Shown piece by piece: positions 40,168-48,917 of a stretch of DNA of 64,000 bases (the stretch's first letter is position 1; each line of letters starts with the position of its first letter). The position numbers and the translations under genes are program-made. The DNA comes from Pedococcus bigeumensis. GTDB taxonomy: Bacteria; Actinomycetota; Actinomycetes; Actinomycetales; Dermatophilaceae. The notes under the pieces are model-generated. The model was not told the origin of the DNA and did not search any database. It worked only from the letters and a program-made list of their open reading frames with translations. The stretch spans positions 372,001 to 436,000 of the forward strand of contig NZ_RCZM01000003.1 of the NCBI RefSeq assembly GCF_006438965.1, written 5' to 3'.

Positions 40168-41694
40168 GTGCCTGTGGCGACCATGGTCTTGGTACATGGC
40201 CTATTCTCTTCAGCCTCCACTTGGGACCACTTAGTCGGGCTGTTCGAGGAAGATCCCCTCGTAGCCGATATTGACATCCGGACCTTTGAGTACCCATCTC
40301 CCTACCTCCAATTCAATAGATTGCGGGCCATTCCCAATATCGACGTCTTGGCTGATAGCTTAGCGACGTACCTAGAGAACCTTAAACGTGATGGCGCTGG
40401 ACCTCTTGTTCTGATCGGCCACAGTCAGGGCGGATTAGTGATCCAGCGCTTTCTACACCGGACTCTCAGTCGGGGACATAGTCACGAACTAGAAGACGTC
40501 CGCGGAATCGTCCTTCTCGCCTGCCCAAACGGGGGCTCTGACCTATTGGTTGGCCTGCGGCGAGTACTCTTTGGAAGACGGCATGCCCAACTCGCCGGAC
40601 TCGCTCCCCTGACTGAAGCTGTGGCCGAGGCACATCAGACCGTGGTGGAGCGCGTGATTTTCGCTCGGGAGAATACTGGGTCCGCCCGCAAGATCCCCCT
40701 CAAGGCCTTTGCCGGGCAACAGGATGCCGTCGTGACGATCGCCTCCGCAAGAGGTGCCTTCCCGGACGTTGGGGTGCTCCCTGGAGACCACTTCTCGATC
40801 CTCAAGCCCTCAGACAGATCGGATTTGAGGTACTGCGCGGTTCAGCGTGAAATTTTGGCAGCCCTCCACGTTGACGACGAGGGCAATCGAAGAATCACCG
40901 CTCGGGGCCACGGCCATGAGGGTCTTGAAGTCCCAGCTCCCCAAGAGATCGAAATCATTGCCGAGATCCTCGACACGCAATTCGCACCAACAGATAGCAC
41001 CACACCTGGTTCGCTCGCCGCACGCTTCCAAGCTCAGCAAGAGCAGGCGCAAGCGACTGAAGATTCCGCAATAGCCGAGCTTCTGTCAGCACCGTCGAGC
41101 GTCGGGCTGCACCGTGTCCTCGTCAACATGACAAAGGAACGAGTTATCTCGCGGCAAGGAATCCGAGTTCACCTGGTTGACCAAAGGGCGCCCATTTACG
41201 CACGCCTAGTACCACGTGACGTTTCGGTGGAGATTCTGATCGAGCGCAGAGACGGGTCCCTGATAGCGCAGGAGGAATGGCGTCGGAGCGAAGACTATTT
41301 CCACTTCATGGAAGTGCTGGCCGCATTGCTGCGCACGAATTCGCTGATGAGTCCCAGCTTCGACGCGACTTTCTGGCTGAAGGAACTTGTCACCGCCCTC
41401 TTTCGACTGCGCACCGAGAGACGCCGCTTCGCATTGATCGAGTCTCTGGACGATGCTCTTGAATACTGTTCTCCTCAGTGGGCCATCTACGAGTGGGGTA
41501 TAGGCGGATGGTACGAGCATCGTCTAGATCCCTACATAATCACCGCATCCCGCTTGGGTGAGACGGATTGGGGGTCGCACATGGAGGAAAAGACGTGGGT
41601 CGACGCTCGCTCATTTCAATATGCCTTGGAGACCTCGCGCCTACTTAGACTGGCTGGGCGGTTAGACGGCACTGATCCGAGCACTGGCCCCTGA
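40168..41694 (+). CDS. Alpha/beta hydrolase (lipase-like) with C-terminal extension
   Basis: A 508-aa protein. Residues 1-230 are an alpha/beta hydrolase: VLVHGLFSSASTWDHL (oxyanion HG), nucleophile Ser86 in GHSQGG, probable Asp in GQQDAVV and His in GDHFSIL, close to the DUF676/PGAP1-like lipases. Residues 270-508 are an extra domain of unknown type, helical with WAIYEWGIGGWYEHRL. GAGGGAGG precedes the GTG. Base composition is clearly lower in G+C than the core, with codons such as TTA and ATA. First gene of a four-gene plus-strand set; phage-defence hydrolases of this layout exist, but the role is unknown. Confidence 0.8.
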   Translation: MPVATMVLVHGLFSSASTWDHLVGLFEEDPLVADIDIRTFEYPSPYLQFNRLRAIPNIDVLADSLATYLENLKRDGAGPLVLIGHSQGGLVIQRFLHRTLSRGHSHELEDVRGIVLLACPNGGSDLLVGLRRVLFGRRHAQLAGLAPLTEAVAEAHQTVVERVIFARENTGSARKIPLKAFAGQQDAVVTIASARGAFPDVGVLPGDHFSILKPSDRSDLRYCAVQREILAALHVDDEGNRRITARGHGHEGLEVPAPQEIEIIAEILDTQFAPTDSTTPGSLAARFQAQQEQAQATEDSAIAELLSAPSSVGLHRVLVNMTKERVISRQGIRVHLVDQRAPIYARLVPRDVSVEILIERRDGSLIAQEEWRRSEDYFHFMEVLAALLRTNSLMSPSFDATFWLKELVTALFRLRTERRRFALIESLDDALEYCSPQWAIYEWGIGGWYEHRLDPYIITASRLGETDWGSHMEEKTWVDARSFQYALETSRLLRLAGRLDGTDPSTGP

Positions 41695-41722
41695 TCCCCT
41701 AGATTTGGACAACGGAGGATTA

Positions 41723-43288
41723 ATGAGCGACGCAGAAGATTCTGGTCGTGTCCTCCGTTCTCGGCGCCCCGAGGATGAGTCGACATCGGTCCAAATCGGG
41801 CTTGATAGGGATCGTCAGGTCGACATTTTGTCCAGATCAACCGGCGTCGTCGTCGTAGGCATAGCGAATGCGTGGCTGGCCGATGTTGTCGAAGGGGCGC
41901 TCGCAGCCAAGCGACAGGCCGAGCAGAATCAGCGGGCTTTCTGGGAACATCTTCAGGTAGTCTTTCTCGCCGAACATCTCCTAGAACATGTTCAGGATCA
42001 ACACGGCTGGGAATCACCCAACGCCGACGAGGTGGTGGAACAGCGAGTCCGTCAAGCCAGCCATATCAAGCGTCGTCTCATGTCCTTCCTAATTCGGCAT
42101 GGGACGATTGGGCAATGGGCCCTTTATAGCTCCCCCCATCTCCTTCCCTTTGTCGGCTCAATCTTCGAAATTCCTGACGAAGGGAAGCTCGTTCAGCTGA
42201 TGATTCCGTCGGGCCCGAGCGGCGATGCCAGCGCGCGGATCCTCGAAATTCGTGGGGACCAGGGCCAGATCTTTCAGTCGACGTTCCAACAAATCGTTCA
42301 AGCCAGTCGGGAGGAGCACGAAGTCATCGTGGTGGGAAGCCCTACTGTCAACGGAGACTTCGTATGCCGGGGTGCGCGATTCAGGCGTGCGCTGCTGCGC
42401 GAGGGAAGCAATGCGTCCGACTGGATCCCCGCCATGGTGGCGGTAACTTGGCGACGAGGGGCGCAAGGGGCCGAACCGCTCCTCCAAGTCAACACGCCTC
42501 AGAATTCTACCCGGGAGATGGGTAAGGCCTCCCATGTAAGTGGCTACATCAATGTTGTCGACCAGGCTCTCTTCGAGGGAATCGAATCGGCGACCCCTCT
42601 CCAAGAGGAGTCACCGTCGCTGCTTCTTCGTGGGGCCGTCCGATCCGCAATCAAGCGAGAACTTAGATCTGATTTTGGCATAGTCGAAACCCCCACAATC
42701 GAGGAGTATATCGACACGATACCGTTCTATTACGCGGATAAAGAGAACCTGTTCTTTTACCTGATGAGTCAGGAAATTTCGCGAGATCAGGTGTTCCCGC
42801 CTTCGTGTCAGATGTTCGCATGGAAGTTGCCTGAGCTCGAATCGGCCCGGCGTCGACAGGTAGCCCTCAATGCGCTCGCCGCCCTCCGAGCCGCCCTGCG
42901 CCCCGCCGAGCGAAGACGAATAGGCGAAGTGCTTGCCTTGAACTTTCGGGTACACGGGCTCCCAGAGCTTGCATTCACTGTGCTCGAGGCCCTCGATTCG
43001 GGCGTTCCATCAGACGGTATTGTGACTCGTCTTGAGGAATTGGCCGAGGCTAACCTCATATACAAACATGCAGGGGGACGAGTCTTCGGCGTTGATGGTC
43101 TGGCTGGTCTGCAGTACAGGATATTTCATAGCCACCTCCTCCCGACATACGCCCGCCTCGGGGTTCAAGGTGCTGTTGCTGCCATGCAGTCCATCGAGGA
43201 TCAATACGATCGCAAGATGGCCGCCACCTCGTTAGCCGGGCTCTATTCCGACGAAGACTTCGTGTGCTCTTTACCGATGGAGGTGTAG
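41723..43288 (+). CDS. Unknown protein in the hydrolase-methyltransferase-Nudix set
   Basis: A 521-aa protein from ATG 41723, which has GGAGGA six bases upstream (the frame is open from 41705). The N-terminal 60 residues are acidic and polar. A middle part has helices (FWEHLQVVFLAEHLLEHV) and a strand-rich block around residues 150-270. The last 100 residues include GLPELAFTVLEALDSG and look helical. I recognise no family or catalytic motif. It is followed 2 bp later by the methyltransferase. Confidence 0.75.
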   Translation: MSDAEDSGRVLRSRRPEDESTSVQIGLDRDRQVDILSRSTGVVVVGIANAWLADVVEGALAAKRQAEQNQRAFWEHLQVVFLAEHLLEHVQDQHGWESPNADEVVEQRVRQASHIKRRLMSFLIRHGTIGQWALYSSPHLLPFVGSIFEIPDEGKLVQLMIPSGPSGDASARILEIRGDQGQIFQSTFQQIVQASREEHEVIVVGSPTVNGDFVCRGARFRRALLREGSNASDWIPAMVAVTWRRGAQGAEPLLQVNTPQNSTREMGKASHVSGYINVVDQALFEGIESATPLQEESPSLLLRGAVRSAIKRELRSDFGIVETPTIEEYIDTIPFYYADKENLFFYLMSQEISRDQVFPPSCQMFAWKLPELESARRRQVALNALAALRAALRPAERRRIGEVLALNFRVHGLPELAFTVLEALDSGVPSDGIVTRLEELAEANLIYKHAGGRVFGVDGLAGLQYRIFHSHLLPTYARLGVQGAVAAMQSIEDQYDRKMAATSLAGLYSDEDFVCSLPMEV

Positions 43289-43290
43289 GC

Positions 43291-43992
43291 ATGACTGAAA
43301 TAGAAGACTTCTTTGATCGCGCGTATCGACAACACCCTCGGTATTGGTGGCGGAACGAAGGTCGATATTCCATCTCCCCAGACGACCATCCAACATCTCT
43401 CCTCACGCAACATGCGCTCAGGTGGGCGACCGACCGCGAGCCTGGGCGCGTCCTTGACGTGGGCGCCGGGGAGGGAGCAGATGCGATCCGGATGGCCCTT
43501 CTTGGCTGGGAGGTGGTTGCCGTCGAATTGTCCCAACAAGCAGTTGAAAAGATCGATAAATTGGCCCGTGAGGCAGGTGCGGAGGTTACTGTCACCAAGG
43601 GGGACCTCAATACTCTTCAGGTCCGGGGCCAATTCGATCTGGTTATCTGCAACGGCGTTCTGCACTACGTTGAAGACAAGCGAGCGGCCTGCCGCACTCT
43701 TCAAAGCATGACCGCGCCCGGGGGCGCCAATCTCGTGTCGTTGTGGAGTTCACACACTCCGGTACCCGAATGTCACCAGATTATTCCTACCTTCCCAGAT
43801 GCTGAGGAGGGTGATGTGCGTGACTCGTATCGGACATGGCGCAAGTCGCTGATGTATCTAGAACGCGGACGCTTGGAGCAGAGCCATGACGACATGTCAC
43901 CACATGTGCACAGCTTCATCAAGATGTTCGCACACAATGAACCGGTAAAGCCAATTGCTGGAGGTCGTAATGACAGTGCGATTGAATGGTGA
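43291..43992 (+). CDS. Class I SAM-dependent methyltransferase
   Basis: A 233-aa enzyme. Motif I is VLDVGAGEGAD (residues 54-64), motif II VVAVELS, and the post-II strand FDLVICNGVLHYV is of the methyltransf_11/TehB type. GGAGG lies 10 bp upstream of ATG 43291. A small-molecule substrate is likely. It starts 2 bp after the previous gene and is followed 12 bp later by the Nudix gene. Confidence 0.88.
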   Translation: MTEIEDFFDRAYRQHPRYWWRNEGRYSISPDDHPTSLLTQHALRWATDREPGRVLDVGAGEGADAIRMALLGWEVVAVELSQQAVEKIDKLAREAGAEVTVTKGDLNTLQVRGQFDLVICNGVLHYVEDKRAACRTLQSMTAPGGANLVSLWSSHTPVPECHQIIPTFPDAEEGDVRDSYRTWRKSLMYLERGRLEQSHDDMSPHVHSFIKMFAHNEPVKPIAGGRNDSAIEW

Positions 43993-44004
43993 AAGGGAAG
44001 GCTC

Positions 44005-44481
44005 ATGCGTGACATCGTAAATGAAGACGACGAGGTGCTGGGCAGAGCGGACAAGTCGGAGTTTGGCGCTGGCGGACATATTTGTCGGGTCGCCTTCATC
44101 ATGCTTGCCAACGCGAAGGGGGAATTGCTTCTGCATCAACGGTCAGCTAATAAGAGGTCGTATCCTCTGTACTGGTCTGGCGCCGCTGCTGGCCACTTAG
44201 ACGCAGGCGAATCCTACGAGGAAGCTGCCATCCGCGAAATGCGGGAGGAAATCGGGGTTTCGGCGGACCTTGAGTTCGTTGGAAAGTTTTACTCCGAGGC
44301 CGATCGTGAGATGGTGGGCGTTTTTCTCGGCCACTATGACGGGCCGATCGAAGTGGAACCTAACGAAGTGGCCCAAGTGGTTTATTTCACGCCCAGGCAA
44401 CTCGAGCAGCGTCCGACGGAAATGCGAATCACTTCATATGTGGAGCGCTCGCTGCCCCTGGTCCTTGAGCGACTTTCTTAG
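44005..44481 (+). CDS. Nudix hydrolase
   Basis: A 158-aa protein with a complete Nudix box: Gly63-x5-Glu69-x7-Arg77-Glu78-Met-x-Glu81-Glu82-Ile-Gly84 (GHLDAGESYEEAAIREMREE). The frame around it (HQRSANKRSYPLYWSGAAAG) resembles the IPP isomerase/YfcD branch, so both diphosphate hydrolysis and isomerisation are conceivable. Last gene of the low-G+C set. Confidence 0.9.
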   Translation: MRDIVNEDDEVLGRADKSEFGAGGHICRVAFIMLANAKGELLLHQRSANKRSYPLYWSGAAAGHLDAGESYEEAAIREMREEIGVSADLEFVGKFYSEADREMVGVFLGHYDGPIEVEPNEVAQVVYFTPRQLEQRPTEMRITSYVERSLPLVLERLS

Positions 44482-44988
44482 CGGCACTTTCGCCGAAGGT
44501 TGCCCTGGGCCACCACTGCGCGATGTGCGGCCAAGGTACCCAATTGAGACCCTGCATGGGTCTGAGGCACCAGCGGGTGGGCGTCGGCTCGGGCTCGAGG
44601 TGCGGCGTCTGGCCAACCAGTTCGCTCATCCGCGTGGCCACCCCCGGGCGTCTTCCGGCTTAAGGGGGGTGCGGCTGGGTCCCATAGTGCGAGAGCAAAG
44701 GGGCGGTGAAGGGTCCGCGTTAGGGGCCCTTCAAACCCAGGCCCCTGCCCGTCTTGGTTGTCGCGGCACCCGGGGTTGGTTGCGCTAAGTGGCTCGTGGC
44801 CTCAGGACGACAGCGACCGTCGGGGTGATGTCAGATCGAGTGATTCTGCGACATCTCTAACCCGGTCAGCCCACGAGGGTCGCTTTGTACCGGATAGCCG
44901 CAACGGTCGTAAAACGCCCACAAGCGTCAGACCCCTCCAGCACACTGTTGCCTGGCAGCCGGGTCGAGTAGCAGGGGAGGCAACGGCG
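44482..44988. other. Non-coding stretch ahead of the defence locus
   Basis: About 500 bp with no convincing gene; one frame from 44758 is continuous with the next gene but has no family-like residues before ATG 44989. It presumably holds the promoter of the large plus-strand operon. No clear -35/-10 pair seen. Confidence 0.5.
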
Positions 44989-47829
44989 ATGGCAGATGTG
45001 GCTCAAAGCAGCACAATCGAGTTGCTGCAGTACCTCCATGATGCCCTCGCCTCCCACTTCCACATGCTGCATGCTAAGCGGGCCAGCTTGGAGCCAAGTT
45101 CGCCTGTATTCGCGCTTGAACACGACCTGTCGCCTGAGGACGTTGACCTCCTCAAGACAAGTGTCCGCGCAGCGGTGCAGACCGGTCTGGGAGCGCGTCA
45201 CCGACAATGTTGGCTGCCATTTGTCGTGTATGCGGCGGAGTCGGGCTACGACTACGTCGGTGACGAGTACTGGCGGAGCTTCGAGCGGTCCACGCCGGGA
45301 TGGCGGGACGACCACCGATCTTGGATCAAGATGTGGTTTCAGAGGTTCGCCACCGAGTATGGCGGTGCTGTTCCGACGGGCGCCTTCGCCTCGACCTTCA
45401 CGATCATCGCTTGGCCCATCACACACGGCGTCCTGCCGAGGTACCTTCAGCGTCAGCTTGCCCAACTGCTGTTCGAGTTCAGTGGCGCGCTCACGTCGGA
45501 CCTGCTTGACGATCCGGCGGCGCTAGGGCTTCGCCTGGCGCGTCGAGCATCGACTTACACGGAGAGGTTCCGCATCTTCTGCGAGAACACGACCCTCGTG
45601 GGACAGGTGGCCACTGCACTGCTGTCCGGGAAGGACGAGCCGACCCCCTACCTACTGCCGTCGACATTGGATCGGATTCTCGCTGATCTGTTCAAGGAAC
45701 ACCAAGCGCGCCACTGGCTGAAGTCCGCGCAGCAATCCGCCACCCGTGCCCGTGGCTTCCGCTCGGTCAATTCAATAGGCCAGCCCAGTAGCAAGGACAG
45801 GGCACTATCACGGGCCTCCGATCCTCGGCTCATCCTGAAGTTCGAAACCGAATGGAACGGTTACGCCGAGTTGCCGGACCTGACACCGCTCGGAGTGGGG
45901 CTTCCTGATGTCTTTAGCCAACTCCGAACCTCGCGTGGGCTTGTAAACGGGGGCGCGCGACATGTGCCGCCAAGTGGGCTTCTCTATCCAGGGCAGGAGG
46001 TGCGCTTCGCAAATTGGCCGCGCCCTGATGCTCCGTTCTTACAACTCGACCGGGCTGAGGAGGGCGTTAACCGAGTCTTGGCCGACCAGTGCGCTATCAG
46101 CCAGGGGCCTTGGTGGCTCTTTCGGCGCCAAGGGTCCGGCCTGGCCCTAGAGGTCAAGGGAAAGTTCGTCCGACCAGGCCACCGCTATGTCCTGGTCGGA
46201 GCGGGCTCGGTCGAAGCCCCGCAGGTGTCGTGGGGCAGGGAAGTTGCCCTCGCGGCCGAGGGTGCCCGCGCCTACGAACTCGTCGTTCCCGAGCAGATCA
46301 ATGAGTCGGATGAGGCCGTGCTCACGGCCAGCGGCATCGGGGTGGTCTCGCACGTCTCGATCCGTCCGGTCGGCGTCGTCGCGAGCGCCTGGGATGGGGA
46401 AGGCGATGTCGAATGGCTGGCCGGAGAGCCAGGCATTCTCGGTATTCGGTCAGACCTACTGCCCAAGCACTGCCGCCTAACGATTGATGGTGCCGTGTAC
46501 CTTCTCGACTGGTCACCGGAGCACGTCGAGCTCCTGCTTTCGCTTGAGGGTCTACCCGTTGGCAGCCACTCCGCGACGGTCTCTCTGCTTGGAGATAGTG
46601 AGCGACAGGTGGCCACGGGTTCACTCATCATCACTATCCGCGACCCGCGAATCCGCCCTGAGGGCGCATGGGTCGGAGAGGGCATCAGGATGCTGGCGGC
46701 GCCCGCCCGCCCGACCCTCAGCGAGTTGTGGGACGAGCGGGTAGGCCTCACCATCGACGGGCCGACGGGTTCTGAGGCTGAGCTTGTCGTGACTCTGCGC
46801 GACGCAAACGACGTGCCCCTTGTAGACGTAAAGCGCTCGATCAAGCTGCCGGTCGACGAGGACCAGTGGAGGGCGACCGCTAGGGCGCTCCGCAAGGACC
46901 AGCGCTTCAGCGATGCATACGACGAAGCGGAGTCGTGTGTCGTGACCGTGTCTAGAGAAGGCATCGGATTCGCGTCGCTGACGTGTGAGCGTGGGTTCCA
47001 GCCGCTGCGCTGGCGCTTCGCTCGAACGCACGATGGCGCGGTCATCGCGCACCTTATAGACCGCACGGATGGAGGGAACACCACGATCCAGTTCTTCGAC
47101 GTCGAGACTCCTCTGGTGCCTGTGCCGAAATGCGCCGATGCCCCGATCCCCGTTCCCCCCCGTGGTGGCCTCGCAATCGCACGCTCCGGCGAATCGGCAG
47201 CAGCCGTCATTCTGCCGACCGATCCGAACACGGTCTTCCGGCTGCCCCGCGCCATACCCTCGGTTTCGGCAAGGACCCGCACCTCCAACGAGATCCGCCG
47301 TCTGGCAGCAGGTCACGCTGAGTGGCTGGCGGCGGACCTCCCGGCCGACGCGTTCGCGACCTACGAGCAGCAGTTGGTCGGCGACGCGATTGCACGGGCA
47401 ATTGGGACACTCATCGGGGGCGGCCACTGGGCCCAACTAGAACGGCAACTGGCCACGGCTTCTGACCCCGCCGATCACCTCGAAGCCATGCAGGCCGCGG
47501 TTGGTGCATCGGCGTCCCAGAAGGAACTGGCTTCAACCATCGCCTTCAGCCTCTATAGGTGGCTCACGCCGGACGCCCTACTGCTGGGATTCGACAAGGT
47601 CATTGCGCCCCACCTCGCGGCCTGTGGCGTCATTCGTAAGCCAGGTGCAGCTCGGTTCCTGCTGATGCTCGCCGGTCGGCCGGGATACATCGGTGAGTGG
47701 GAGGCCAGTGAAGCGGACTTCCTTATCAACCGTGTGCTGCTGTCGCCCATGCTGTACCGGGCTGCGAGGTTCGCCGTCATAGGGACGCGGGCACTCAATG
47801 ATGCCGATGGCGTGGATAGGAGCTTCTGA
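44989..47829 (+). CDS. Large unknown protein, first gene of the Druantia-like locus
   Basis: A 946-aa protein from ATG 44989 with GGGGAGG upstream. The N-terminal 250 residues have WIKMWFQRFATEYGGAVPTG and IIAWPITHGVLPRYLQRQLA, a strongly patterned helical region. The middle (residues 330-720) is beta-rich, with repeated strands and Gly/Asp turns like beta-sandwich modules; the end is helical. No enzymatic motif found. The 1-bp overlap with the next gene and coupling to the helicase suggest it is a core component. It could be a remote DruB/DruC counterpart or a new part. Confidence 0.78.
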   Translation: MADVAQSSTIELLQYLHDALASHFHMLHAKRASLEPSSPVFALEHDLSPEDVDLLKTSVRAAVQTGLGARHRQCWLPFVVYAAESGYDYVGDEYWRSFERSTPGWRDDHRSWIKMWFQRFATEYGGAVPTGAFASTFTIIAWPITHGVLPRYLQRQLAQLLFEFSGALTSDLLDDPAALGLRLARRASTYTERFRIFCENTTLVGQVATALLSGKDEPTPYLLPSTLDRILADLFKEHQARHWLKSAQQSATRARGFRSVNSIGQPSSKDRALSRASDPRLILKFETEWNGYAELPDLTPLGVGLPDVFSQLRTSRGLVNGGARHVPPSGLLYPGQEVRFANWPRPDAPFLQLDRAEEGVNRVLADQCAISQGPWWLFRRQGSGLALEVKGKFVRPGHRYVLVGAGSVEAPQVSWGREVALAAEGARAYELVVPEQINESDEAVLTASGIGVVSHVSIRPVGVVASAWDGEGDVEWLAGEPGILGIRSDLLPKHCRLTIDGAVYLLDWSPEHVELLLSLEGLPVGSHSATVSLLGDSERQVATGSLIITIRDPRIRPEGAWVGEGIRMLAAPARPTLSELWDERVGLTIDGPTGSEAELVVTLRDANDVPLVDVKRSIKLPVDEDQWRATARALRKDQRFSDAYDEAESCVVTVSREGIGFASLTCERGFQPLRWRFARTHDGAVIAHLIDRTDGGNTTIQFFDVETPLVPVPKCADAPIPVPPRGGLAIARSGESAAAVILPTDPNTVFRLPRAIPSVSARTRTSNEIRRLAAGHAEWLAADLPADAFATYEQQLVGDAIARAIGTLIGGGHWAQLERQLATASDPADHLEAMQAAVGASASQKELASTIAFSLYRWLTPDALLLGFDKVIAPHLAACGVIRKPGAARFLLMLAGRPGYIGEWEASEADFLINRVLLSPMLYRAARFAVIGTRALNDADGVDRSF

Positions 47830-48917
47830 TGGGGGTCACCAGGCTAACGGCAGACGACGCATCCGTTCTGGCGGTGGAGACGTTAGGACTCGACTCCGGC
47901 TCGATCGAGCTGATATCAATCGAGGGCATCGCTGCATCGCTCCGAAGGGCCGCGTCGTTCATGTGCCCTACGAGCCCTAGCCGCCTGGTTGACGCCGTCT
48001 TGGGCGCCCTCCGTCCCCTTGCTGCAACGGAGGTCGAACGCACCGACGTCGCTGATGTACTGGAACTGCTGGTCGCATCGGGTGACCTTCTGGAGCTCCG
48101 TCAGGAGAGTGGCCGGTCCATTCGTTTGCTTTACCTTGCTCCACCCTCGTACATCGAGCGGCGGCCGGGGAGCTTCTTGCTCATGGGGATTCGGCCATTC
48201 GGTATCTCGATACTTGAGGGCGAACTTCGGAAAGCGATCGAGTACGAGGGCCACACCCGGGTGCTAGAGCTGGACCCGGATACCGGGGCGGAGCAGTTGC
48301 GGCAATTGGAACTCCGGCCCGTCAGGAAGGACCGCTGGGTGTCGACTCCGGCTCTCGAAGCACCACCCGGTCTCATCGAGCGTTATCGAGCACGTTTGGA
48401 CGTGTCGGGAGATGCGGGGCGGCTCGATGGCCTTGTGATTCTCGACGCGGAATCATCAGTCCGCTACTACCGAGGACGTTGGCGGGCACCGACATCACGC
48501 GACAACGGCGACATGGTTGCGCGCCGACCGCAGGCCTATGGGGCTGACCTATGGTGTCTAATCCGGTTCGAGTCCGGTGTGCCCGGGCGGCTTATGGAAT
48601 TTCCAGCGGATGACCCCGTCCTGCCGGGCCGTGATGAGGCGTGGCGCTATCAAGCCGCGGTGGATGCGCTGCGCGGCGCGCCGCAGCGATTCCGTGTTCG
48701 TCGTGGGTCGACGCCCGAAGACGACACGACTTTCGACTTTTTCGGGCCGTTGCCAGGTTTTGCGGCCAGATATCTGCAGATCGCAGGACTCGCGCTCGGA
48801 AAGACCCAGGGCGCGCTGTTTTCGTTCCGCGTCCCGCTCGCGGCAACTCAAGACGTGAGCGCGTTCTTGACTGACATGCTTTGGATGGACCAAGAGGAGG
48901 CAGCACGTGGCGTCTGA
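47829..48917 (+). CDS. Unknown protein, second gene of the Druantia-like locus
   Basis: A 362-aa protein overlapping the previous stop by one base (TGATG). Residues 35-110 look like winged-helix DNA-binding units (DVADVLELLVASGDLLELR). The rest is mixed alpha/beta, with SVRYYRGRWRAPTS and FDFFGPLPGFAARYLQ. No known family. It overlaps the helicase gene by 11 bp, so translation of the set is likely linked. Confidence 0.78.
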   Translation: MGVTRLTADDASVLAVETLGLDSGSIELISIEGIAASLRRAASFMCPTSPSRLVDAVLGALRPLAATEVERTDVADVLELLVASGDLLELRQESGRSIRLLYLAPPSYIERRPGSFLLMGIRPFGISILEGELRKAIEYEGHTRVLELDPDTGAEQLRQLELRPVRKDRWVSTPALEAPPGLIERYRARLDVSGDAGRLDGLVILDAESSVRYYRGRWRAPTSRDNGDMVARRPQAYGADLWCLIRFESGVPGRLMEFPADDPVLPGRDEAWRYQAAVDALRGAPQRFRVRRGSTPEDDTTFDFFGPLPGFAARYLQIAGLALGKTQGALFSFRVPLAATQDVSAFLTDMLWMDQEEAARGV

